DNA from: Lomentospora prolificans
Lineage: Eukaryota; Ascomycota; Sordariomycetes; Microascales; Microascaceae
NCBI GenBank assembly: GCA_029532625.1
Contig: JARFXM010000008.1
Location: 2,604,001 to 2,668,000 of the forward strand
DNA length: 64,000 nucleotides
Direction: 5' to 3'
How positions within the stretch are numbered: the first letter of the stretch is position 1; each line of letters starts with the position of its first letter. A program made the position numbers and the translations under genes. Shown here piece after piece: positions 56,042-64,000 of the stretch. Below the pieces are notes generated by a model. It saw only the letters and a program-made list of their open reading frames with translations, was not told where the DNA came from and made no database searches.

Positions 56042-56956
56042 ACCGTGGACAAAATTGTCAACGTACCTATGCGCCGATCCAGCCCTCACTCCACTGGTGA
56101 GATGGAGATAAATTTCACGTAGCCGAGAACAGCGGCCTATTTAGCTTGTGCCTGTATCTCCTCCCAGTTAGCCCTAGTCCGTTCCGAGACGAGGCAGCCA
56201 CCATTCACTGCAGCACGTCAGCTCTATTCTTAAATCCAGTAGGTACTATCCTCCGGAGTGCGCCACGAGCCACTCACGGCCAAGTAAAGAGAAATAGGGC
56301 TTGGAGGACATTGTCATGTCAAAGTCGCAAGGTACCGAGGTCCAGCCGCCGATCCCCGTGGACCTCAGTTGACCTGGCTGAAACCAGATTCTCACAGACT
56401 GTCGTGGGATATATTCGCCATGGTCGCCCTTTTTCAATCTGTATTACGGGCTCGCCCAGAACTACTCCGCCCGTGTTAGTCCACCAAGCGGACACGAAAG
56501 AGTATCGATTTTTTATCGGAATCCACGATTGGTCCCAAGTACTATAAACTCCAATCACAACATGCATTTCCACCGAAAGATCGTTTGAGCCAACATTCAA
56601 CGCGTCTCGGTTTGCTTTATTAGGGTTGGTTGAGTTAGGGACCCATCGGCCTTCCCCATTTAGGTCGTATTGAAAGGAGACTAATCACCGTGGTCCTTGG
56701 ATTGCGATGCAGGTCGATACGCCGCGCGGCTCGTAATTAGACTAGAGGTATACTCATGGGCCAGCCCTAGCTCAGCTACCGTTGCTATGAAGAGACGCCT
56801 GTGATTGAGCAAAGGCTAGCCAGGGGTGATTGGAACCCCCCTTGGGCGAGAAGAGGGGCCGGGGCTAGATCAAATCCGGCCACAGCTGGCTTTTACTAAG
56901 CGTATCAACTTGTTGCTCCTTGGCGAAGTCTCGTCTACCCGCGCTCCCCACTCGAC
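56042..56956. other. intergenic
   Basis: No gene supported. A minus-strand frame at 56319-56600 has fairly protein-like composition but no family resemblance. Confidence 0.45.
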
Positions 56957-57047
56957 GTAGGATCCGGTCACGTTTTGGAAACGCACCCAACTTGTACTAT
57001 TATGGGTGGGTGCGTTTACCAAACGTGACCGGCCGCATCAGTCCTAC
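56957..57047. repeat. imperfect inverted repeat, MITE-like
   Basis: The left arm begins GTAGGA, then CCGGTCACGTTTTGGAAACG. The right arm is its near-complement, reading CGTTTACCAAACGTGACCGG and then TCCTAC. A spacer of roughly 13 bases (around ACTTGTACTATTA) separates them. The arms differ by a few substitutions and a short insertion. A non-coding palindrome of about 90 bp in intergenic DNA fits a MITE-like element or solo transposon ends. A related single arm occurs at 63581-63600. No clear target-site duplication is visible. Confidence 0.6.
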
Positions 57048-57581
57048 ATCGGGTACGACTGTAAGGGAGCTGGATGACGAGGTATTATTGAGGTATGCGG
57101 GCGCGGTTTTGGGTGGCGAAGCTAACGTCGAATCTTGCCTTCACGAAGTTTCCTTTATGGATTAGACCAGCTTTTACCTCAATTATAATTTGTCTCCAAA
57201 TAGTCGAAGAAAAACGTCCAAGGATTTCATTCGCAGGAGGCTCATGGATAGGTTGCCTGCCCAGGAAGAGCCCACATATGAAGCCGAGGGATACAGACAG
57301 GCAGCGGAGCGGGCCAAAAATGGGGTTGGCTTAACTATCGAATGTTTTTCTACTTCCTGAATGAAAGGATTTAATGTAAGCGCTAGCTATATTATATGTA
57401 CCTCGCCATTAGGTGGGCGATGTTGCTGCGCCATAGAGTGGTGAGATTGAGGCCTTTGGAGCGAAGAACATAAAGAGGGTCCTCCAGCGCAACGTTCTTG
57501 GATTGAAATTCTCGTTACCAAGATTGACAAACCACCCCATACAAATCACAGCCAAGACAAATATCCCCAATCATCGTGAAA
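57048..57581. other. intergenic
   Basis: Sequence between the inverted repeat and the 57582 gene. No gene supported. Confidence 0.5.
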
Positions 57582-57944
57582 ATGCCCGACTCCAAGACCT
57601 CCTTCGATACCACTTCCAAGCTTTACGAGATCCTCGACGAGGAGGGGTACCCTGTGGCGGCAATTCCCAAATCAACCGAGACTGACTACTTCTACTATAA
57701 GGAGAGAGTAGTGGATAAGATGCCGGAGAAGAAGGTCCCCAGAGACCCGGAATCGGCGCTCGGCAAGCTCAAGGGACTGTTCAAGCCACCGGTTGTCAAA
57801 GCGCACGAGCGGCTCCCAAAGAGGGAGGGGAAATTCTATCATATCGATAACGAAGGAAAAATCATAGAAACTACGGTTAGAAGGGCATATCTTAAGCCCG
57901 GATTGAATGCCTTCGGAGGGGACTTTAAAAGGGCGACTAGGTGA
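57582..57944 (+). CDS. hypothetical basic protein, 120 aa
   Basis: A single exon from ATG 57582 (an in-frame GTG lies two codons upstream). The start is MPDSKTSFDTTSKLYEILDE. The product is rich in Lys, Glu and Pro, with no signal peptide or membrane segment, and reads like a short folded or partly disordered cytosolic or nuclear protein. KFYHIDNEGKIIETTVRRAY near the C-terminus is its most structured-looking part. No family recognised. A small orphan; its composition and continuous frame support translation, but its length leaves doubt. Confidence 0.55.
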   Translation: MPDSKTSFDTTSKLYEILDEEGYPVAAIPKSTETDYFYYKERVVDKMPEKKVPRDPESALGKLKGLFKPPVVKAHERLPKREGKFYHIDNEGKIIETTVRRAYLKPGLNAFGGDFKRATR

Positions 57945-58661
57945 TGACGTCCTAGACCCTGAATCTACAGAAGAGCACTATACCCGGACAAGGATGGACA
58001 TTGGGGACCAAACTGCCAGGGCGTAACGATGGAGTGGCAAGGAAGATGAACTGGGTATCTCCCAGGACCGCGATGCGGGGAATCGGGGGTCGTCGACGGC
58101 GGAGCGCGCGCTAAGCTTAATACACCACGGTAAATTCAACCGTTGATTTCGAGAATAGGGGCATGATGGCTCCCCGCTTTTACTATTCCTTCCGCTATCT
58201 TTGTTTCCCCGCATATCGATTGTCAGTTGGCTCCGAGATTACGACTGTGTCCTCAGTTTCCCGACATTGGGAAAGTTGGGACTCGCAGGTGTACAACGGT
58301 GCCCATCTGTGATTGCCACGAATGTTTCGCCACGGCCTTCCCAATCGAAGCGGTGTTGCTCCGGGTTCTCCTGTACGTGACCGAATGACGAGAACGAAAT
58401 TTATTTGCCTTTCGTAATGATCCTCCGAGCGCATTCATTCTCGGGTACTAATTGTGAGGGCGTGGAGCAATGGGAATAAGGCTACATCATGAGCTAGGAA
58501 CGAATATTATTAGAGTATCGGTTATTCTAGCCCACAAGTATTATTTCCAAAGGAAGGCTCTCCAAAATTATAGCCCCCAACAGAGTAGCTTACAGAGTTT
58601 ACCATCCTCATAAAGCACCGCAAAATTAATTGCGGGCTGTCTCCCATCTTGGTCTTTCTCA
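57945..58661. other. intergenic between convergent genes
   Basis: No gene supported. Confidence 0.5.
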
Positions 58662-59216
58662 CTAGTTCTCAGAAACACCTGGCCCAAGGCAGATGTCGGC
58701 GCCAGCAATGTCTCGGCCGTACGACTTCTTCCAGCGGTCGACATACACCGTGCCAGTCAGCCTCTGGCCGCAAGCATTGTCGAGAATATCCGATGCCTCC
58801 TCATATTCTCGCGTCCAGCATCGGTTGGTGAACGAGTCAAAGTTGCACATGTAAGCCATGGCGTTGCCAACCGTGATAACAACGGCCTGGTTGATGGGGT
58901 ATTGCGTGTCCTTTTGGCAGATTCCGCCAAACTGGGTTTTAGCTTGGTCGAAGTCTTCGCGGTTGAAATTGGTTTCGCCGCAGGTTGGCTCGGGGTTCGG
59001 GAGGGGCGGTGGGTCTCCCGATCCTTGTCTGCGGGTGATGGCGTGAGAATCGCTGGGGTTGAGGTGTTGGAGAAGTTGCGGCTCGTTGACGGTTCTGCCA
59101 GTTTGCGGGTCGAAATCGAAGAGGTAGACGCCGTTCGGTAATCCCTCAGGGACGACGAACGCGTTAATGCCTGTTACAGCAAGAATTGCTGACAGCAGAG
59201 ATGAGAAATGCCTCAT
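58662..59216 (-). CDS. secreted six-cysteine protein with Kex2-like site, 184 aa
   Basis: A single minus-strand exon. I chose ATG 59216 because it starts a clear signal peptide (MRHFSSLLSAILAVTGINA, predicted cut after residue 19); the longer open frame upstream lacks this logic. A propeptide-like segment ends in AITRR (R62-R63), a Kex2-type site, followed by a Pro-rich linker. The mature part has six cysteines at 79, 100, 124, 133, 149 and 176. It carries the landmarks CGETNF, GNAMAYMCNF and KKSYGRDIAGADIC, which recur in small secreted fungal proteins. Size, signal, even cysteine count and Kex2-like processing fit an effector candidate or secreted wall-space protein; function is unknown and no toxin family is recognised. 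Confidence 0.8.
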   Translation of the reverse strand: MRHFSSLLSAILAVTGINAFVVPEGLPNGVYLFDFDPQTGRTVNEPQLLQHLNPSDSHAITRRQGSGDPPPLPNPEPTCGETNFNREDFDQAKTQFGGICQKDTQYPINQAVVITVGNAMAYMCNFDSFTNRCWTREYEEASDILDNACGQRLTGTVYVDRWKKSYGRDIAGADICLGPGVSEN

Positions 59217-59814
59217 GTTGCGCAGTGTTGGGTTGAGGCTTGCAAAACCGGAACGTGGACCAAGTTTTGCACCGAGGGAATCGGGTGCGCACCTACTATT
59301 AATACCCCGAGGAGGGCATGAATTCCCGTCTTTCGGTGATTTAACGATATCAGGATGCACCGGTACATGCCTTAACGGCTGTTGTCCTGTCCGACCTGAT
59401 GGGCTTCATCAAGGTGGTTTATCCATATTAGCTCGGTTGGCTTTCTGAGCGCTGATTTGAGCACGGCGCGTTAAATGTGGAAACACTAGATAGTAGATAT
59501 ATTCCGCAGCCTGTTCTCTCTGCGAGTTGGGTATAGCGGAAGCGGGTGGCATTTTATCCGTCGCCGTGGAACCATAACCCAATGGGAAGGGACCAGTGCC
59601 GTTACCAAGTTTAGGGACTCGTTTGTCTCCTAACCGGGGACCGAGGATAATTGTGTAAAATATTTGCCGCACCTTAATCGGCTCCGACAAAAGTTGTAGG
59701 TGGTACAGGAGCATCGAAAATGCGTGTTGGAGGTGGGTATGCCGCTTGGTTCTTCTATCAGGCGGTTGCGCCGTTGAATAATGTATGTCGGGACTACTTT
59801 GGCTAACGAGCTGA
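59217..59814. other. intergenic
   Basis: Promoter of the secreted-protein gene, then sequence without a supportable gene. It may include the eroded 3' end of the broken gene to its right. Confidence 0.45.
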
Positions 59815-60640
59815 TTATCCACGGTATTCTTTGCGGTGCGTAGTTGCGCAATAATCGAGCAGTGCATCCGCGACAGCACGGTCGCCCCCTTCAAAGGCTC
59901 CAGACAACAAAAAAAATGGCCTGTATTGCCCTTTGAGTGGAAAGACGACTCCATTAATCTGCGTCCGCCAGACTGCAAGAAGACGCTTCACCTCAGCAGG
60001 CAGATGGGGGAACTGCGGGCTGGGAAGCGGGGGCTGAGACGAAGACACGAGCGTATAGCAGAGAACTAGGCGGCATCCGGAGACGAGGGGCCGGGGTTTG
60101 CAGTCAGCGTGGAAGATCCACGCTACTGCTGTCAAGCCGAATTAAGGACCGTGGGTTGTGGAGAGTGTTGCTGTGTCCGCGGCTCCGATACACAAGTTGA
60201 CCTCACGCCCTTCGTGCTCAGACGGCAAACACATGAATAGGTAAGCGAGCTTTCGTTTCCGGAGCTCGACACGCCACAAGTCTTTCGGAGCAATGTCTTG
60301 CTCTTGGAGCATCACCCCGCCAATTCCAGCTCGGCAGAGAGAAGGTCCAGTTCTGCGATGATGGGGGTGGCGATGCTTTGGAGAAAGGATTCCCACTCGG
60401 CGTTAACAAGCTTGAAGCCCTTCCTGTTGATATGGAAGCGTGTACCCCGATTACAGCCGAGTTTGCTGGCCTTCCGGATCCTCTCCGCATCCTGGGAAGT
60501 TCCGTTGCGCTGCTCTTCACGATCAAATCGGGCCGTTGGATCAAGCTTCCTCGAGTCATATGCGCGCTGACTAATATTAAAAACCCCTGGAATTTGTTCG
60601 GAGTCCGTCGCTTTCGCTAGACTCACTATTGATTTGAATT
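59815..60640 (-). pseudogene. broken 2OG-Fe(II)-oxygenase-like gene
   Basis: Three minus-strand segments in different frames together read like one fungal protein. The first (about 60312-60626) has KLDPTARFDREEQRNGTSQD and GCNRGTRFHINRKGFKLVNA. The second (60142-60396) has YLFMCLPSEHEGREVNL. The third (59815-60135) has TAVAWIFHADCKPRPLVSGC then RLVLCYTLV. This order resembles a fungal family with a prolyl-hydroxylase-like 2OG-Fe(II) domain, in which a LPSxHEGG stretch precedes an A-x-W-x-x-D-x-x-H metal region and a GYRLVLTYNLV strand. Here a stop codon and frame changes interrupt the reading, and the metal-site pattern is eroded (HADCKPR). I infer a decayed gene; short introns could explain one break but not all. 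Confidence 0.45.
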
Positions 60641-61601
60641 TTCCTCATTACTTCCGGCAACCCACTGAACAGGAGTAGATGTGAACAACTCCGCAAAACG
60701 AGGGACCTGGGCTACTTCATCTGTGAATTGCGCGTGCTAATGGCATCGACATCGTTCTGAAACAAACTATGCGCGAGGCTACCGTTTATTACCGTCCTGA
60801 TAATTCTTGAAATTCTGGCAACCTCGTCCAGGTTTCCACAGTCGATTTAAACCATGCTATGGAACTGGCTGAAGAACCCAACGAGAGGCGAAGTGAGCAT
60901 GCTAGTCTCAAGTATCGCGAGTTAAATCCATACCGCTGCTTGGCGGGCCTTTGACCGAGGTTCACATATTTTCAGAGGAGTGGAATCATCAACTATTATA
61001 GGAATGCTTAGTCGTGCCAAAGCACCAGGTATCTCGGACTTCTACTCAACTGACCAACGAGCCAAAAGCGTCTAGTTGCCGTCTCTATATGAGGTCGGCC
61101 ACGTACTCGCTCGCGGACTTCATCATGTGCGTGTGAGGAAGATCAAGCCTAATCCTGCGGCACGGTTGCGCGAGTATGAGGAGAAGTTGAAATCCTCACC
61201 CCTTTTGGGTAACGCGCAACCGCAACTTGCCGACAATCTTCAACGGACTTTGCCAAGTCCGCTAGGTCCGCTGGTCTCGCATCCATGCAAGTCGGTCGCC
61301 CCCGATGTAGACAAATCATGAATGACTGCACCTAATTATTCACTCTTCAAAGGGTGCTTGGTAATATTCCTTACTCCTAAATCTGGGCGTAGATGCATAC
61401 TTGGATGTGGATCATTTGTAATCTACCCAGCTGTTCATCAACACCATGAGCCACGCCATCTTTGTGCCTATTCACTATTTTTATTATAAAATGTTCCATT
61501 CCGGCCACCCTAACAGGAGGGTGTAATATCATTTCATCTTCCACCACTGTCAATACTGCATCACATCATTCTATTACTTCCTCCTTCATCACTCACCCAC
61601 A
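60641..61601. other. intergenic, about 1 kb
   Basis: No gene supported; the right end is the promoter of the NmrA-like gene, with CT/CA-rich leader sequence before the ATG. Confidence 0.5.
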
Positions 61602-62628
61602 ATGCCACGCCGTATTGCCGTTGTTCCTGCCTCTACAAAGGCTGGAGAGGAAACAATTCGCATTCTTCTTCAGTCAGAGAGCAAGCCCTTTGTCCGGGGA
61701 GTTTACCGGGATCGGCTCAAGGCTCCTGTTGAATTCTCTAGCACCTCGAATTTCGAGGCTGTGAACGGAGACGTTGGCAGTGGATCCGGTCTCGACTTCA
61801 CCGGGTTCGATACCGTATTTTATATCCCTCCGCCGACCTATGACGACGTAGATCAAGCGGCATGGGCCACTCAAACGGCAAACAATGTAAAGACGGCGCT
61901 TCAGAATGCTGCGACTGTCAAGAAATTGCTCCTCTTTTCCGCAGTAGGGGCTCAATACGACAACAGCATCGTAATAAGGCCCAACCCAAACTCCTCTCAG
62001 GTGCTACAGCTAAATCACAATGACCTAGGGAATCCTTGTAATAAACCACATCTCGGACACCATCCTCAAAGATGTAGTTCCTGAAGTCTCGATTATACGG
62101 CCTGGCTACTTCCATCAAGCTTTCGCGCATCTGCTCGAGGATGCCAAGGCCGATCCTCCCGTCATTCGCTCGTGGATCACACCTATGGAACACAAGATTC
62201 CTATGGTAAGTACCACTTCTACAAATGTCCAACCGATCTCTTGTCCGCCGTTATTTCTGAACGTTTTTTTTTAGGTAAGCGTCAAAGATGTTGGCGAGAC
62301 TTGCGCAAACGCCTTGATTTCTGAGTCGACCAAGCCCAGCCCTTACTATTTCAAGCTTTTCGGCCCCCGAAACTACAGCTCGGCCGACATCAGAGACGCC
62401 GTTGAGGAGATTACCGAGAGGAAGGTCGACCTGCAGCTTGTCGAAAAAGACCAGCTTGCGGGTTATTTTGGACAGATCATACCCAAGTCACAGTTACAGG
62501 GCTTCGTGGATATGACCACCTCCGTGTTGCCTGATGGAATTATGGCGGGAGAATTTGAGTATGATGAAAATACGGTTAGAGGAAAGGTGGAGCTTGTTGA
62601 ATCGCTTCGAGAATTGTACAAACCCTAG
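61602..62628 (+). CDS. NmrA-like NAD(P)-binding protein, 299 aa
   Basis: Three exons: 61602-61970, 62029-62205 and 62275-62628. The first intron (GTAATA...GACCTAG) rebuilds GILVINHISDTILKDVVPEV, the expected helix after the SAVGAQ strand; using the nearer CTCAG breaks the frame. The Rossmann-like start IAVVPASTKAGEETIRILL has a glycine-poor cofactor loop, as in some short NmrA-like proteins. Later landmarks are FDTVFYIPPPTYDD, KKLLLFSAVGAQ, SIIRPGYFHQAF and VSVKDVGETCANAL. NmrA-type proteins bind NAD(P) but often lack the SDR catalytic tyrosine motif and act as redox sensors or regulators; others are reductases. No YxxxK is obvious here. Substrate or partner unknown. Confidence 0.85.
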
Positions 62629-63835
62629 CTTGGCAGGACGAGAGCAACCTGAATTCTAATGCCTTTCTCACACGTGATCCGGTCTCTTGATTTCCGCAGC
62701 CAGTGGCAATACTATCACAATACGGAATTTGGTGCTGGTGAGGCGAAAGTAACCTGAAACGCACATGTTTCCTTTTATCAATAGTGCTGACCAGGTTGGT
62801 AAGCTGTAGGAACCAATGGCTTGAACCATGCTTTAAAAATTCACGAACCAAGTACCAGCCAGTCCTACGGCATGCGACGGATGTGGAGGGGCAGTGCACA
62901 CTGGTGCTATTCCTGGGCGGTACGGAGTAGGCGGATACAGAGTCAGTTCGGGATGGCAACCGGAGGAGCACGCGAGCGAAACTTCCGTGGCCACTCCGGC
63001 GTTAGCACGTAGAAACACCTCTTGATTGGACACGTAAGACGGGACGAAGAAGAATGAACTAGCTTCCTCCGCACATAACGCTATCACTTCGCCGTCATCT
63101 ACCAGACCCGGCACTTCCGGCATACCCGGCTCGATGGAACGGACCATTCGATCTCAGGATTCAAAGTAACGAGGTACTCGTGACAGCTAAAGATTCTATG
63201 CCAAGTGCAATTCAAGATCCTTCGTTTTCGCAGCTTCATGGTAGCTCTCTCGAGCGATAGCATGGCGGGCGTACCTTTACGGGTCAATCCCTGGATACAT
63301 CTCAAAAGGACACCACAATTACTCTCTTCAATCGATATTGAGGGACAACCGTTGGTGTCGACCCACTCACTCGAACAAAAAAGGAATTCCACGCGCCAAT
63401 CGAGGTGTTCCTTGCCCGGCCTCTGCAAAAGTTCGATTGATTGACGTGTGGCATTGATCGCCATACTGAATTGGGATAATGGGGGTAGTGATCTTGTGAT
63501 CCGGGTCCAGCGGAAGTCAGGGTGCGCCTCAACCCAGGTGCGTATCGACTTTGTATACCTGTGCCGCCGCACCCCGCCGGCGTAGGGTCCGGTCGCGTTC
63601 GACAGGTGCACTAACAGAGGTAGTCTGGCGTCCATTTAGGGCTGATGGGGCGCCGATGACGTTGCGTGGTGTTGCATCATCAGGCCGAGACTCTGTTCGT
63701 GACGAGCAACTGTCGCGCAGGCTTGTCGATGTAGATCCGGAAACATGGGCGAAATAAATTAATTGAATTACTAGGTCGTTAACCTTGCTATTCCTAGTTT
63801 TTTGAACCTGCGATATTTCAAACCGCATTCTTAGA
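62629..63835. other. intergenic, about 1.2 kb
   Basis: No gene I would defend. A 178-codon minus-strand frame at 63099-63635 has no family match and overlaps a solo repeat arm near 63581. Confidence 0.45.
63581..63600 (+). repeat. solo arm related to the 56957 inverted repeat
   Basis: CGTAGGGTCCGGTCGCGTTC matches the left arm at about 56956-56975 with few changes. I find no complementary second arm nearby, so it may be a truncated copy or coincidence. Confidence 0.35.
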
Positions 63836-64000
63836 ATGGCAACTCCTGATACCTACCTCTTGGGCGACGGTCCCGCTCCCAACGAGACAGCGCGCCTGGA
63901 CTTTCAGCATTCGTGGTTCCGCAAGCTAACACGCAATTTATTGCCCAAGCCTATCTCGGACTACCTCTCGACGGTTCCCTCCCCCAAAATCGCAGACATC
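63836..64000 (+). CDS. probable SAM-dependent methyltransferase, N-terminal 55 codons (cut by window edge)
   Basis: The frame opens MATPDTYLLGDGPAPNETAR and continues through LDFQHSWFRKLTRNLLPKPI to KIADI at the edge. Fungal class I methyltransferases of this subgroup begin with the same Y-x-L-x-R/G-D...E-x-x-R-L-x-x-Q-H pattern and then reach the DxGxGxG SAM-binding loop right after a KIADV/I strand. The loop itself lies outside the window, so the call rests on the N-terminal pattern only. Confidence 0.6.
   Translation, partial: MATPDTYLLGDGPAPNETARLDFQHSWFRKLTRNLLPKPISDYLSTVPSPKIADI

Noticed and set aside
56319..56600. 94-codon minus-strand frame with protein-like composition
   Set aside because: No recognisable family, no splice partners and no promoter evidence.
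63099..63635. 178-codon minus-strand frame
   Set aside because: No family pattern, and it runs through a repeat-related arm; kept only as a possibility.

Overview
This window comes from a filamentous ascomycete, most likely a Sordariomycete. The genes are compact and carry short GT-AG introns of roughly 50-110 bp with CTAAC/CTGAC-like branch sites. Fungus-specific families are present: a PTH11/rhodopsin-type WDD receptor, Zn2Cys6 regulator, Git3-type GPCR, GH18, a large fungal membrane family, Mid2-like wall proteins and a SERAC1-like hydrolase. I saw no tRNA, rRNA, CRISPR or complete transposon. Exon coordinates were derived by hand from reading frames, splice sites and protein-family continuity.

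Layout. 1-9.3 kb: sparse sequence, an orphan gene with a GC-AG intron (2354-3004), a 79-residue cysteine-cluster protein (3514-3804), an apparently cytosolic GH18 enzyme (5673-6689) and a WDD rhodopsin-domain protein (7992-9294). 11.5-20.6 kb: a large membrane protein, then a probable sugar-acid catabolic locus. In that locus a DHDPS-type aldolase (-) and an L-galactonate/L-fuconate-type dehydratase (+) diverge from a 1.2-kb promoter, and a Zn2Cys6 regulator (-) ends 110 bp from the dehydratase. 20.6-24.3 kb is gene-poor and holds a possible relic of a STAND-protein N-terminal domain.

24.3-33.7 kb: a Mid2-like surface protein, a zinc alcohol dehydrogenase and an extended SDR in tandem, then an MFS sugar transporter. 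35.2-42.1 kb: methionine aminopeptidase 2, and a divergent pair made of an NtaA-like flavin monooxygenase (-) and a DUR3-type urea permease (+). 42.8-47.3 kb: a second Mid2-like protein and a SERAC1-like hydrolase of about 1,000 residues with an unrecognised C-terminal region. 48.3-50.4 kb: a small membrane protein, an 83-bp minisatellite and a small hydrophobic protein.

51-64 kb: a Git3-like GPCR, a BTB protein divergent from an acidic-tailed orphan, a 91-bp MITE-like hairpin, a basic orphan, a secreted six-cysteine protein with a Kex2-like site, a broken 2OG-Fe(II)-oxygenase-like gene, an NmrA-like dehydrogenase, and the first 55 codons of a probable methyltransferase running off the right edge.

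The best candidate for a working system is the aldolase/dehydratase/regulator locus (14.6-20.6 kb), which looks like a carbon-source-controlled sugar-acid pathway. The SERAC1-like protein and the hairpin, minisatellite and relic genes are the other items worth following up.
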